Numbered from the stretch's first letter, positions 14,766 to 25,124 are shown. The stretch is 64,000 bases of DNA from Leptospira fletcheri (GCF_004769195.1 NZ_RQET01000007.1:1-64000); one strand, 5' to 3'. Numbers and translations are program-made. Notes: a model not told the origin generated them from the letters alone.

Positions 14766-16228
14766 ATAGGCAAGTCGGATAAAGTGAAATGGAACGTGCT
14801 ACCAGTGTCCTTCTCGGAGTCCAACCAGATTCTTCCTCCATGTAGTTCTACGATCTTCTTGCAATTTGCTAAACCGATTCCATACCCTTCGTACATGCCT
14901 TCCGGATGGAGTCGCTGGAAGATCTGAAAAATCCGTTCATGGAACATAGGGTCTATACCGATGCCGTTATCTTGGATCGAGAATTTCCATTGCTCCCCCA
15001 ACTTTTCCGATTCGATTCGGATCTCCGGTGGTATTCCTTCCTTTTTGAATTTAATCGCGTTACTGATCATATTTTGGAAAAGTTGCCGAAGTTCCGTTTC
15101 ATACGAATTCAATCGGGGAAGTTTCCCGATCGTCAATTTTGTTCCCGACGATTTGATCAGACTTTCCAAATCGGAAACCACATCAGACACAACCTTATTG
15201 CAGTCGGCATAAGAAAGGGTCTTTCCCCTACCTAAACGGGAAAAATCGAGAAGCGCCCGGACAAGGATGCTCATCCGGTTCGTGGCGCTTTTGATCGTGT
15301 TCAAAGAATTGCGGACCTCTGCGTTTAATTCTTCTCCGAAATCTTCCTCGATCACTTGGATATAATTGGATACCGTTCTCAACGGCTCCTGAAGATCGTG
15401 CGAAGCGAGATAAGCGAACTGTTCCAGTTCTTTGTTTTTTACCTCAAGTTCTTTTTGCCTGAGAACGATCTTTTCCTGCGTCTTTCTCTCGGTGATGTCA
15501 ATCACGGACGCGATTACCATCAGGCCGTCGACGGTATCGATAGGATTCAAACCGATTTCAACTTGGACTTCCGTACCGTCTTTTCTTAATGCATAAAGGT
15601 CTCGACCCGCACCCATCGCTCTCGCACTCGGGTTCGCGAAGAAATAGTTTCGATGTTGCGGGTGATTCTGTCTGAATCTTTCGGGGAGCAGGATTTCCAA
15701 TTTATTTCCGACCAGCTCGCTTCGATCGTAGCGGAAGAGTTTTTCAGTCTGATTGTTCGCCAAAGTGATAATTCCGTTTTGGTTCACGAGAATCATCGCG
15801 TTCGGAGCGGATTCCACAACCAACCGGAAGCGCTCCTCGGCTTTTTTTCTTTCGGAAATATCGATAATCGACGCTAGTACGAGCGTGCCGTCCGCAGTCA
15901 CTACTGGATTCAATCCGATCTCTACCGGAAAAGTGGAGCCGTCCTTTCTTAATGCGAACAGATCCCGCCCGCTTCCCATCGCTCGAACGCTTGGGGAGTC
16001 AAAGAAACCTTCCCTATACTTCGGATGATTCGTTCGAAACCTTTTCGGAATCAATTCCTCCACAAGTCTACCGATCAATTCGAACCTAGTATATCCGAAG
16101 AGTTTCTCACTCTGGTTGTTCAGATAGACTACCTTTCCTTCCTTATTCACGAGTAATATCGCGTTCGGCGTGGATTCCACCATTGCCTGGAAAGTGAGTT
16201 CGGAGTGTTTTATCGTTTCTTGATTCAT
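14762..16228 (-). CDS. Tandem-PAS sensor histidine kinase
   Basis: From the ATG at 16228 the protein has about 488 residues. Two near-identical PAS domains come first, each with a phrase like [20 protein letters not shown] and an [19 protein letters not shown] segment, so they arose by duplication. A coiled-coil leads to a DHp domain of the bacteriophytochrome type with [20 protein letters not shown], and then an ATPase with [18 protein letters not shown] and [20 protein letters not shown]. It has no membrane segment, so it senses a cytoplasmic signal. The longer frame back to 16300 reads as untidy sequence and is not favoured. It is coupled to the receiver gene at 14355. Confidence 0.9.
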   Translation of the reverse strand: MNQETIKHSELTFQAMVESTPNAILLVNKEGKVVYLNNQSEKLFGYTRFELIGRLVEELIPKRFRTNHPKYREGFFDSPSVRAMGSGRDLFALRKDGSTFPVEIGLNPVVTADGTLVLASIIDISERKKAEERFRLVVESAPNAMILVNQNGIITLANNQTEKLFRYDRSELVGNKLEILLPERFRQNHPQHRNYFFANPSARAMGAGRDLYALRKDGTEVQVEIGLNPIDTVDGLMVIASVIDITERKTQEKIVLRQKELEVKNKELEQFAYLASHDLQEPLRTVSNYIQVIEEDFGEELNAEVRNSLNTIKSATNRMSILVRALLDFSRLGRGKTLSYADCNKVVSDVVSDLESLIKSSGTKLTIGKLPRLNSYETELRQLFQNMISNAIKFKKEGIPPEIRIESEKLGEQWKFSIQDNGIGIDPMFHERIFQIFQRLHPEGMYEGYGIGLANCKKIVELHGGRIWLDSEKDTGSTFHFTLSDLPI

Positions 16229-16490
16229 TTCTCGCGGGACGCCGGAATGCTCCGACCAAAGGCACCGATCGTTGATAAAGCATATTTTAATATTCGTCAA
16301 TACATTTTTAGGAATTCATTTATGGAATAAACGTATATAAATATTATTATATACTACCGGAATCGAATTCAGTCGGTCTAAATATAAATTCCGGTCTCGA
16401 TCGGAATGTCTGGGTTTTTCCCGGTTTAGATCTTCAAAAATCTTGACAGGAAAATATGGATTCAGTTCCTATTACCTTCGGCGGTTCTCC

Positions 16491-17543
16491 TTGAAATTCT
16501 TTCTTCTGTACAGCGGTCGTCGGTCCTTCTTTTTCATTTTGATCCTTCTTTTGGCAAACCTTGCTTGTTCGTCCAAATCGAATCCGGAAACGGACAAACA
16601 AGGCGAAAAGGACGACGCGGGATTTTCCCTTTTGGAAAAGGTAGAGATCGGAGGAGTCGACCAATGGTTGTTGGCGCGAGGAACGAGTAAGGACAAGCCG
16701 GTGCTTCTCATCCTTCACGGAGGTCCTGGAGCTGGCTCCATCGGTTTTGCCAGATATTTTTACGAAGAGCTGGAAAAGGATTTTGTCGTAGTAAACTGGG
16801 ACCAGCGAGGTGCAGGAAAATCGTTTTCCTTCTTCTTTCCCGACGTCACTCCGGAGACTTACGTATCGGATACGATAGAAGTCGTTCGATTTTTAAAAAA
16901 AAGATTCGGTGCTCGAAAAATATATCTGATGGGTCACTCCTGGGGCGGGTATATCGGAGCGATCGCTTCTTATCGTATTCCCTCGGATTTGTACGCTTTT
17001 ATCGCAGTGGGACCGGTGGTCGACGGAGAACAAAGCGTCCGGAGATCATTCGAATATTTGAAAAGGCAATCGTCCGAGAGCCGCGAGGTTTCTTCGGAGT
17101 TGCAGGATTTGACCTTTGATGAGTATATGAAAGATCGTCGAAAATGGTTGAACCTTTTCGGATTGGGAATGTTTCACGGAAAGCACAGAGCGGACGAGGA
17201 TCGTTTTTTGGGGGGTATCATGTACGACTCTCCGGATTATTCGACCTGGAATATATTGACGTATCTTCCCGGAATCTGGCGTTCCTCTTCCAGAATCAGG
17301 CCTTACTTTTTTCAAATGAACTTATTCAAACAGGCGCCGTCCGCTTCTATTCCTTCGTTTTATTTCTCCGGCAAATTCGATTATTATAATCCCGAGGAGA
17401 TCCTATTGAAATATTTTGCGGGATTGGATGCCAAAGATAAGACTTTCGAATCCTTCGACTGTTGCGCGCATGCGCCTCATTTCGAATCTCCCCGCGAATT
17501 TGCGGCAAGGATGAAACTGATAAAATCGTCGACTTACAAGTAA
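16491..17543 (+). CDS. Alpha/beta-hydrolase lipoprotein (proline iminopeptidase-like)
   Basis: From the TTG at 16491 the protein begins with a lipoprotein signal ending LANLAC (Cys26). The hydrolase core shows the oxyanion motif HGGPGAGS, the strand WDQRGAGKS, the nucleophile elbow GHSWGG, a late Asp in SGKFDYYNP and a His in CAHAPHFESP, which together make the expected triad. The HGGPG and DQRGAGKS motifs are typical of the S33 peptidase (proline iminopeptidase) branch. The upstream TTG at 16443 is part of a TTGACA hexamer and is more likely a -35 box. It would act in the periplasm or on the surface; the substrate is unknown. Confidence 0.82.
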   Translation: MKFFLLYSGRRSFFFILILLLANLACSSKSNPETDKQGEKDDAGFSLLEKVEIGGVDQWLLARGTSKDKPVLLILHGGPGAGSIGFARYFYEELEKDFVVVNWDQRGAGKSFSFFFPDVTPETYVSDTIEVVRFLKKRFGARKIYLMGHSWGGYIGAIASYRIPSDLYAFIAVGPVVDGEQSVRRSFEYLKRQSSESREVSSELQDLTFDEYMKDRRKWLNLFGLGMFHGKHRADEDRFLGGIMYDSPDYSTWNILTYLPGIWRSSSRIRPYFFQMNLFKQAPSASIPSFYFSGKFDYYNPEEILLKYFAGLDAKDKTFESFDCCAHAPHFESPREFAARMKLIKSSTYK

Positions 17544-17616
17544 CTTTTCTCCGAGTCGGTCTGACGGTTTACCGTTTCGTCTTGACGAAACCCTATATTG
17601 GTTTTCAATCTTTCGC

Positions 17617-19599
17617 ATGTTTCTTTTGGCCCAAGATTTGGATTCTCCTATTTTAAAGTGGCCCGAGTTTTCTTGGATTCCGGTATTAAACGGGGGGCTG
17701 TTTGTCTTGGCCCTCGTGATCGCCGTTTACTATATTCAAAAATATTTAGCGAACCGCAACGTCAGCCAGAGGCAATATAGGGATAGAGTTTTAGCGAAAT
17801 TAAATGTTCACGAATTTTCCCCCAGAAACGTCTCGCTGATCCATTCGTTTTTGGACAAGATCCCATATCTTAGTATGAAGGGCATCGCGGAGGACCCTTC
17901 CTGGTACAGAAAATATTTTCTGCCGGAATTTCTCCAATTTTTAGCGGACCAGGGAAATCTTCCCGCTTGGAAGGATGTCCAGATCGTGCGCTCTTTGGAC
18001 CATGCGATCCAGGACCATCAGGCTCAATCGATTCACTTTATTCCGGCAGTATTGCAAGCGGATTCCGAGGAGCGTTTTTCCATCCTATTGAGGATCGATC
18101 AGATAGATTCCGAATTGGTCGGCCGATCGATTCACGCTCGCGTTTATTCCAAAAAAGGCACTCACCCCTTTTCGTTAAAGAGATATGAGAAGGTTCACAT
18201 ATTCTATCTAGACGAAAATAAACGATGGTTGCGAGTCGATGCAATTTTTATCTCCCAAGAAGGGGGAAATCTGACTCTTCAGATCGAAAGCGTGCCGGAG
18301 TTGGACGTTCAAAAATCGACCGAATGGGCGGAAGGTCCTAAAACGAATATATTCCAAAATTCTGAAGTTCCCGGTGGAACGGACGAATATACGGATAGTC
18401 TGAATCAGATTCTTTCTTACGCGAGCGTCGACTCGAGTGTCCGTTCGGAAGTAGAATATGCAATACGAATCTTCAAGGAACATCCCGGCACAACTCGGCG
18501 TTCCGCTTCTCAAGAAGATCTAAGGATTTTCATTCATATCTATAAGGTTTGTTATTTAAAATCAAGAACGAAGGGCGAGGAAGTACCGAAGCCCGTCAGG
18601 CTATTCCTACATTTCTTTTATTTGGATGAAAAATTGGTTTCGCGGAAAAGAATCCTGGAATTGGAAAATTCCCTTTCCTTGTTCAAATCCGCGAGATCGG
18701 AGCCTCGCCGTATAGAAGCAAATCTCTCTCTTCATACGCTGCCCGATTGGCTGGCTCTGATTTTAGCGGGGAAACGGAATCCTTCCCGAAACCATCTCGG
18801 CGAGTTCTACGACAGAAAACAAAAAACGGAGAATGTTCGGTTAACGGAATCGCAAGGAGCGGACCGTTTGAAAGAGGCGGAATACCTCTCGGACGTTCTT
18901 GATTGGGAATTGGAGAACCTCCTTTTTCGCGGCCTTTTTTCGATCTCCTTAAGCCCGGACATGGTTCACCCGTTTCTATCGGAAGATCTATTCTACGGGG
19001 ATACCAAAGGAAATCTGTTGTTTTACGATAAGATTTTCGATTTTGCAGAGAAAATCCAAAGAATCGACCCTGGGCTTTTTTATAAAAAGAATCGGACTCA
19101 GACCGCGGAGAGCTCTCCTCGGATACCAAATATCGTTAAGGAATCTTATGCGGATTGTATTCTTTTGCCTTTTTCGGGAAATCGAAGCGCACTTTGGCAG
19201 GAAATATCCGACGGGAATTCTATCTATGGTAGGATTCTTCTGCCTTCGATTTTGAGCGAAAACGCAAGCCTCACTCTGGCAAAAGCGTTCGGGGAATTCA
19301 GATGGGAGACTGAGCGGATTCTTCACGGGAATCGTTGGAAAGATCCGATCTCCAGGTCTTTGACTTCCGAATATTATTCTTATCTGGAAGGATTTCGTAA
19401 AAACCCCAATCTGACTTTAGAGGCCAAGAAAAGGGTGGAACAGCAATGGTTCAAAGCCGGAAAAAACATCAAGGACATGTTTAGTCTCGATTATGCGTAT
19501 TGGGTTTTGATGGAATCGCAAGGAAAGCCTAGATTGAACCGATTGGTTCGGGACATTTTGGCGCGTTTTGTTCCGTCCCATAAACCCGCCGGATCCTAA
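17617..19599 (+). CDS. Large hypothetical membrane-anchored protein (660 aa)
   Basis: One membrane helix lies near the N-terminus (WIPVLNGGLFVLALVIAVYY, about residues 20-40). The remaining 600 residues are cytoplasmic in character, rich in charged and aromatic residues, with no repeats. A beta-rich segment near residues 140-230 (FSILLRIDQIDSELVGRSIH, then ALQ-like strands ending LTLQIES) could be a divergent PilZ-like barrel, but the RxxxR and DxSxxG motifs of that family are not evident. No enzymatic motif is recognised. It stands alone between unrelated genes. Confidence 0.7.
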   Translation: MFLLAQDLDSPILKWPEFSWIPVLNGGLFVLALVIAVYYIQKYLANRNVSQRQYRDRVLAKLNVHEFSPRNVSLIHSFLDKIPYLSMKGIAEDPSWYRKYFLPEFLQFLADQGNLPAWKDVQIVRSLDHAIQDHQAQSIHFIPAVLQADSEERFSILLRIDQIDSELVGRSIHARVYSKKGTHPFSLKRYEKVHIFYLDENKRWLRVDAIFISQEGGNLTLQIESVPELDVQKSTEWAEGPKTNIFQNSEVPGGTDEYTDSLNQILSYASVDSSVRSEVEYAIRIFKEHPGTTRRSASQEDLRIFIHIYKVCYLKSRTKGEEVPKPVRLFLHFFYLDEKLVSRKRILELENSLSLFKSARSEPRRIEANLSLHTLPDWLALILAGKRNPSRNHLGEFYDRKQKTENVRLTESQGADRLKEAEYLSDVLDWELENLLFRGLFSISLSPDMVHPFLSEDLFYGDTKGNLLFYDKIFDFAEKIQRIDPGLFYKKNRTQTAESSPRIPNIVKESYADCILLPFSGNRSALWQEISDGNSIYGRILLPSILSENASLTLAKAFGEFRWETERILHGNRWKDPISRSLTSEYYSYLEGFRKNPNLTLEAKKRVEQQWFKAGKNIKDMFSLDYAYWVLMESQGKPRLNRLVRDILARFVPSHKPAGS

Positions 19600-19693
19600 A
19601 TTTATTCCCGTAAAGGAACTTAGCTCCTTCTTTCTCCGGTCACAGAAGTAAAATCTTATTTTAAAGAGCGGTCTTGCTCTTAGGAAGATCGGA

Positions 19694-20482
19694 GTGATTC
19701 GGAGAATGGTTTCTTTCCTTTATTTTTCGAGGTATACTAAGTTTTTTAACGGCATACCGGCAGCCGGCGGTTTTTTGCTTTTATTGCTCTCCTGTCAAAA
19801 TACGGATCCGACAAATTCCGATCTGGCGATCCTTTCCGCAGACGGTTCCGTATCTTTTAATATACATGAAACATTGGACGAAAGTAAAACCGCGAATTGC
19901 GGTACGGCGACACCGTATTCCTCCAGTTCCACAAGTACGAGTACGACAACTACTTCCTCTTCGACTTCCTCAACCTCTACGACGACGACCCAATTTACGA
20001 TCGTCAGCAGATTGTTCTATACCACCGGAGATTACGTGTATTTGAAGTTCCTATACGACTCCTCCCAAAACCAAGGACAGATAGATTCCCAACAAGGGTT
20101 CGCTTATTCCGGGAGTTTAACCGCCAAACCTATGGTGGCGAATTACGGTAAAATTACCTGGGGAGGATCGGGAGTGCCGATAGATACGACGATTTCAGGC
20201 ACCCAAGCTTTGTCGTATTTAACGGTTTCTCTGGATCTGATCGGAAACGAAGTCTCAAGCGGGAGCGCAGGATTGGCTCTTACGCAATGCTATACGACGG
20301 ATGAAGTCAATTGCACTTCCGCCACTTCTACGAGTATGTGCTATACCGAGAACGGAACGACTTGTTTTAATACACAATCGGTTTCCGGCACCATGGTTTC
20401 CATCAAGGGAGACGTAAACTGCACTAGTAATACTGTGACGACGGGATCTACCTCTACCACGTCGTCCTCTTCCTCCCAATAA
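19694..20482 (+). CDS. Threonine/serine-rich lipoprotein
   Basis: A GTG at 19694 with AGGAAG 6 bases upstream is the best start; an ATG at 19706 is closer to GGAG but too tightly spaced. The signal ends LLLLLSC, so Cys34 would carry the lipid. A Thr/Ser low-complexity tract (about residues 75-99) and a second one at the very C-terminus flank a central domain with several cysteines (ALTQCYTTDEVNCTSATSTS). The tracts are built from degenerate ACN and TCN codons rather than exact repeats. No family is recognised; surface exposure is likely. Confidence 0.7.
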   Translation: MIRRMVSFLYFSRYTKFFNGIPAAGGFLLLLLSCQNTDPTNSDLAILSADGSVSFNIHETLDESKTANCGTATPYSSSSTSTSTTTTSSSTSSTSTTTTQFTIVSRLFYTTGDYVYLKFLYDSSQNQGQIDSQQGFAYSGSLTAKPMVANYGKITWGGSGVPIDTTISGTQALSYLTVSLDLIGNEVSSGSAGLALTQCYTTDEVNCTSATSTSMCYTENGTTCFNTQSVSGTMVSIKGDVNCTSNTVTTGSTSTTSSSSSQ

Positions 20483-20871
20483 CGGATACACAAATTGAAA
20501 ACGGGAAAAGGGATCGTTTTTAGAACGATCTTGGGGCGGTCTCCTGCGATCTCGGTATTTTCGGGATAACCGGTGTTGCCTCCAATATAGCAATCGTGCC
20601 GATCGCTTATTCGGAAATATCTTTTTTATAACGAAAGTCGTCCTATTTTTCTCTTTCAAATAAGAAAGATACTTTAAAAGTTCATTCTATACTTTTAAAC
20701 TAAGTTCTGATAACCCGAAAGAAGTAGGCGAATTCGGGGATTCCAAGAGTGAAATAATCGGTATTTTTTCCGTTTTTTTCGTCTACTTGAACCAAATTAT
20801 TTATAGAGACGAAGAATGGTTCTAGGATTTGCCGCTTCCCTATCCGTCGTTCCGAAGGAGAGGCTCAAAAC
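20483..20871. other. Intergenic region with a small hairpin
   Basis: GATCGTT (20512-20518) and AACGATC (20524-20530) form a 7-bp hairpin 30 bases after the lipoprotein stop; no U run follows. The rest carries the unmarked promoter of the kinase-EAL operon. I see no gene. Confidence 0.4.
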
Positions 20872-22914
20872 ATGAGTCTGAGCTTGATGCGAAAATCGAT
20901 TTTGTTTGTCGAAGACGTAAAAACCGATTTACCGAGACTTTCAGAATTATTTTCGGAACCTGAGCGTGCGGAATCGTATTATATTCATTCGATTTGTTCC
21001 GGAGAGGCTGTAAGATACATCCATTCGTTTAACTACGATTTACTGGTTTTGGATTTTCAGGCCGCTTTTCTTTCGGATTCCAAATTGGCCGAAGAGCACA
21101 AACTATCTAACGGTTCGATTCCTTTCATCGTAGTGAATCGTGGAAGCGACGCCGGCGCTAAATTAAGAGCCTTCGAAGCTGGCGCTTCGTATTATATCGA
21201 TCGGAGTGATTTGACCGGGGATTTTTTGGATAAGGCGATATCCGATTGTCTAAAAGGGAATAAGTCGCAGAATTTTTCCGCATCATCTTCCGATTCTCTT
21301 CATGAGGTCTTACAGTTCATTCTGGAAATAGTATCTACGGATTCGGATCTCGAGGACTTTCCGACATTTATCGCCGCAAAAACGGCAAGATTTTTGGATT
21401 GCGACGGAGTATCCGTAGCCAAACGGGAGGAAGGGGAATTCGTTTATATAGGGTCGTATGGCGAATTGGTTTTTCCTCCGAATTTCGGCATTTCGGAGGA
21501 ACACCTGCTGTTAAAAAGCGCGGCTTCGGAGAAGCGGATCTTATTCCACGGCGAAAACGAATTCATCGAAGAGCTTTCCGGAAACTATCCCTCCGATCGT
21601 ATCGGTTCCGGGATTCTCATTCCCCTTTTTTTCGGGAAAGCGATGGTAGGGGTCATCAGCATATTTTCCCGTAAGCGAAATGCCTTCCCGCCTGAATTAG
21701 AAAACCCTTTGAAACTTATAGGCACCGCGCTCGGACCTTTATTTTATAGGAAAAATGCGGAACAGGAATCCTCCGCAAACCGAAATATGTTGAATCATGC
21801 GCTTAAAATCGCGCACTTGGGAAACTGGCAGTCGGATATAAGGACGAATCGAGTGAAATGGTCCGACGAGGTATATTCCATTTTTGGAATATCTAAGGAG
21901 AAGTTCGGGGGAAAACGAGAGGATTTTTTCGAATTAGTGCACCCAGAGGATAGGGAGAGAGTGAGGGAATTCCGCGCTCAGATTTTTGAAGAGGATGCAA
22001 TACAGGAAATCGAATACAGGATCGTACAACCTAACGGGGAGACCCGCTTCGTGGCGGTTCGGGCGGATCTGATCCGGAATTTTAAAGGTGAGGCGATTCA
22101 ACTTTTCGGAACCGTCCAGGACGTGACCGAAAAGAAGCTTACCGAAGAAAGATTGGGGCAGTCCCAGAAAATGGAGGCGGTCGGTCAGTTGGCGGGAGGA
22201 TTGGCACACGATTTTAATAATTTATTGAACGTAATTCTTGCCAATTTGGACCTTCTTGAGATAAAACTGAAAGATTCTCCGGAACTCCTAAAGAGAGTCA
22301 ATTCCGGACAGGATGCGGTCCAACGGGGAGTCGAGTTGAATCGAAGGTTGTTATCGTTTTCCCGAAAACAGCCCATTAACCCCGAGGTTTTCGACGTGAA
22401 CAAATTGCTTTTCGATTTTGTGCCGATCCTGGAAAGATTGGAAACGGAAAAGATCGGATTAGAGTTCGATATTTCCGAGGAATTCCTATCGTGCGAGATC
22501 GAAAAGAACGGAATGGAGAACGCCCTTTTGAACTTGGCGATTAATGCAAGAGATGCGATGCCTGAAGGTGGAACCATCCGAATTTCCTCCGGTCTATTAA
22601 AGAACGCGTCGACCGAAGGTGTAAGGATCTCCGGATTGAATTCGGCGGATTATTGCCTGGTCACCGTTACGGATACCGGAATCGGAATGGCGGAAGAAAT
22701 CAAGGCGCATATTTTCGAACCCTTCTTTTCGACGAAAGGTTCCGGAAAAGGTTCGGGATTAGGATTGTCAATGGTTTACGGTTTTGTAAAGCAATCTAAG
22801 GGCTTCATCAAAGTGATTTCCGTTCCGGGACACGGTACCAGCTTTTTGCTTTTTCTGCCTATCTATAATTCCGATCCGGAAACTCTGCAAAATCCCGGAG
22901 CGATACTTCCATGA
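20872..22914 (+). CDS. Hybrid sensor kinase: degenerate receiver, GAF, PAS, histidine kinase
   Basis: The 680 residues hold a receiver-like domain (1-130) with the acid pair FVEDV and Asp61 in LVLDFQAAF, but the usual KP motif is replaced by YYIDRSDL, so it may not be phosphorylated. A GAF domain follows (about 145-295), then a PAS_3 domain (LKIAHLGNWQSDIRTNRVKW), a PAC segment, an H-box GGLAHDFNNLLNVI and an ATPase with NLAINARDAMPEGG, DTGIGM and GKGSGLGLSMVYGF. It is cytosolic. Its stop overlaps the start of the EAL gene (ATGA), so the receiver-EAL protein is its likely partner. Confidence 0.9.
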   Translation: MSLSLMRKSILFVEDVKTDLPRLSELFSEPERAESYYIHSICSGEAVRYIHSFNYDLLVLDFQAAFLSDSKLAEEHKLSNGSIPFIVVNRGSDAGAKLRAFEAGASYYIDRSDLTGDFLDKAISDCLKGNKSQNFSASSSDSLHEVLQFILEIVSTDSDLEDFPTFIAAKTARFLDCDGVSVAKREEGEFVYIGSYGELVFPPNFGISEEHLLLKSAASEKRILFHGENEFIEELSGNYPSDRIGSGILIPLFFGKAMVGVISIFSRKRNAFPPELENPLKLIGTALGPLFYRKNAEQESSANRNMLNHALKIAHLGNWQSDIRTNRVKWSDEVYSIFGISKEKFGGKREDFFELVHPEDRERVREFRAQIFEEDAIQEIEYRIVQPNGETRFVAVRADLIRNFKGEAIQLFGTVQDVTEKKLTEERLGQSQKMEAVGQLAGGLAHDFNNLLNVILANLDLLEIKLKDSPELLKRVNSGQDAVQRGVELNRRLLSFSRKQPINPEVFDVNKLLFDFVPILERLETEKIGLEFDISEEFLSCEIEKNGMENALLNLAINARDAMPEGGTIRISSGLLKNASTEGVRISGLNSADYCLVTVTDTGIGMAEEIKAHIFEPFFSTKGSGKGSGLGLSMVYGFVKQSKGFIKVISVPGHGTSFLLFLPIYNSDPETLQNPGAILP

Positions 22915-24110
22915 GCGATATTAAGGCCAAGAAACTTCTGATCTTGGACGATGAGGAAGAGATAGCGAAAATTCTAGGAGAAATCGCGGAGGATTGCGGA
23001 TTTTCCGTTTCTCTCAGTCACGATGCGATGAACTTCCTTTCCATACTGGACAATTCCTACGATTGCATCATACTGGATCTGATGATTCCGGGTATGGATG
23101 GAGTCGACGTGATCCGTTCTTTATCCCAAAAGGAAGTGGATCCTGACGTGATTCTGATCTCCGGAGCGGATCGGAGGACTTTGCATAGCGCCCAAACCTT
23201 GGCAGGAGAATACGGTTTAAGAATCAGATCCGTAATGGAAAAACCGATACGGATTTCGGACATACGTTCCGTACTCTCGGAACTATTCGAAAAGTCGGCG
23301 AACATCCCTAGATTAAAAAATTCTAATTCGGGAAATTCCCGTTTTTCGTTCGATGCACAGGATCTTTATAAAGCGATACAGGCGGATCAATTCGTTCTAC
23401 ATTACCAACCCAAAATCGATTTAAAAACCGGCAAGGTGGAAGGTTTCGAATCCTTGGTTCGTTGGAGCCACCCAGAATTAGGCTTGGTGTATCCCGATTC
23501 TTTTTTGCCGATCATGGAAAAAGAAGCGAAAATATTGAACGCGATGACGGATAAGATCATCGATCTGGCGTTGGCCGAATGTTCCAAATGGAAGAATATG
23601 GGAAAGGAATTCAGAATGGCGGTAAACGTTTCTCCCGTTACATTAACCGAACTGGATTTTCCGGAAAGAGTATACGCTAAAGTGAAGGAAAAAGGGGTTT
23701 CTCAACGGGACTTTCAGATGGAAATCACCGAAACGAGCTTTTTGGAAAATATCCGTTTTACCCAAGATATTTTAACCAGATTGAGGATTCGTGGGATAGG
23801 CCTTGCAATAGACGATTTCGGCACGGGATATTCCTCGTTGAAACAGCTGCATAGATTTCCGTTTACTGAGCTCAAGATAGATAAGTCTTTTGTAATGGAT
23901 TCTCTGGAAGATCGAGAATCGTTGTTTATCTGTCAAGCATCCATAGATCTCGGACATAAACTAGGTATGACTGTCGTCGCCGAGGGAATAGAAACGAAAG
24001 AAGTGGAAAATTTGATGAAGGAAGCCGGCTGCGATATAGGGCAGGGGTATTATTATTCGAGACCGATTCCTCCCGAGAAGATTCCCGAAGTCTTCGCAAA
24101 TTTCGGATAA
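22911..24110 (+). CDS. Response regulator with EAL c-di-GMP phosphodiesterase domain
   Basis: Residues 1-125 are a receiver with LDDEEE and phosphoacceptor Asp56 (IILDLMIPGMDG) and Lys in MEKPIR. Residues about 155-395 are an EAL domain. The signature reads ESLVRW rather than EALVRW, and metal and catalytic motifs are kept: the ETS in EITETSF, IDDFGTGYSSL, IDKSFV, AEGIET and QGYYYSRP. It should therefore hydrolyse cyclic di-GMP to pGpG under control of the hybrid kinase whose gene it overlaps. This couples a sensed signal to motility or biofilm state. Confidence 0.92.
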   Translation: MSDIKAKKLLILDDEEEIAKILGEIAEDCGFSVSLSHDAMNFLSILDNSYDCIILDLMIPGMDGVDVIRSLSQKEVDPDVILISGADRRTLHSAQTLAGEYGLRIRSVMEKPIRISDIRSVLSELFEKSANIPRLKNSNSGNSRFSFDAQDLYKAIQADQFVLHYQPKIDLKTGKVEGFESLVRWSHPELGLVYPDSFLPIMEKEAKILNAMTDKIIDLALAECSKWKNMGKEFRMAVNVSPVTLTELDFPERVYAKVKEKGVSQRDFQMEITETSFLENIRFTQDILTRLRIRGIGLAIDDFGTGYSSLKQLHRFPFTELKIDKSFVMDSLEDRESLFICQASIDLGHKLGMTVVAEGIETKEVENLMKEAGCDIGQGYYYSRPIPPEKIPEVFANFG

Positions 24111-24112
24111 GC

Positions 24113-24898
24113 CTAAAGCGAATTCTTTTCTAGATTCTCTTTGACCGAAGGCTTTCGCTCGATGGACAAAAAAGTAAGATAAAAAAAGATCCAGAGTATT
24201 TTTGCACCGGCTCTCAGACTTCCGATCCAGTTTCCGCTGATTTTGGATTTTCCACCTTTTCGAAGTTCGTAACGGACGGGCACTTCTACGATTTTTAAAT
24301 TTTTACGAACCGCACGGATCTGCATTTCAAGATTCCATCCCCAGGTTTTATCTTTGAGATCCAAGGAAAGGAAGGAACGCCAGCGTAAAATTCGAAACGG
24401 ACCTAAGTCCGTGAACTCCGCCGCGTAAAAGAACCGAAGTAAAAAACAGGAAAGGCGGTTGCCAAAACGTTGTAGGAAGGAAAGCGATCCCTTCTCTGCT
24501 CCGCCTCGCGTCCTCGAACCGATTACGAATTCCGTCTTCGGATCTTGGTGGAAAGGCCGGAATAAATTCTCCAAGTCGTCGAGATCATCCGATCCGTCTC
24601 CGTCGACAAAGACGATATATTCAGGTTCTGGGGAAATATTCTTCAGCGTTTCGACCGCAGTAAGACAAGCGGAGCCGTAACCTCTATTCGGTTCCCATAA
24701 AACGACGGTTTTTTTATCTCGAGCGACCTGAGTGGTTCCGTCGGTGGAGCCGTTATCGATCACCAAAATCCGGGAGGGTTTTACTCCGATTTCGATCAGT
24801 TCCGAAAGAACGATAGGCAGACTCTCCTCTTCGTTTAACGCGGGAATGATATAATACGCGTTTTCGGGAGGATCATATCGGATGATTCTATTTTTCAA
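24113..24898 (-). CDS. Family 2 glycosyltransferase (polyprenyl-phosphate sugar synthase-like)
   Basis: The 261-residue protein has the GT-A pattern: YIIPALNEEESLPIVLSEL at the start, VIDNGSTDGT, and the DxD-like FVDGDGSDDLDDLEN, followed by EFVIGSRTRGG. A hydrophobic C-terminal helix (AGAKILWIFFYLTFLSI) may anchor it. It fits the DPM1/undecaprenyl-phosphate glycosyltransferase branch, which loads a sugar on a lipid carrier. The ArnT-like enzyme at 33452 would be a possible consumer. The start is a TTG at 24898. It converges on the EAL gene with only two bases between stops. Confidence 0.85.
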   Translation of the reverse strand: MKNRIIRYDPPENAYYIIPALNEEESLPIVLSELIEIGVKPSRILVIDNGSTDGTTQVARDKKTVVLWEPNRGYGSACLTAVETLKNISPEPEYIVFVDGDGSDDLDDLENLFRPFHQDPKTEFVIGSRTRGGAEKGSLSFLQRFGNRLSCFLLRFFYAAEFTDLGPFRILRWRSFLSLDLKDKTWGWNLEMQIRAVRKNLKIVEVPVRYELRKGGKSKISGNWIGSLRAGAKILWIFFYLTFLSIERKPSVKENLEKNSL

Positions 24899-25124
24899 TG
24901 CGGTTCCGGCCGAAATCCGAAAAGGGATTCTTAGAAAGGCTTCCGCTAGTAAAACGGATCAAGTTTTTTTGTCCAGTTCGATGGAATAGAAATCGGGTAA
25001 AAATCCGGTCGAAAAAACACCGGATCCGTTCCGGTCCTTGCAGGAGTGGCGAGCATTCTCTTCCTCGGCCGTGGGATTTTAAAAGGATTTTCAAAATAAT
25101 CGATCCCCTTGAAAATTAGCCCGA

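Noticed and set aside
16443..16490. N-terminal extension of the alpha/beta hydrolase from TTG at 16443
   Set aside because: The TTG is part of a TTGACA hexamer that looks like a -35 box; the lipoprotein signal starts naturally at 16491.
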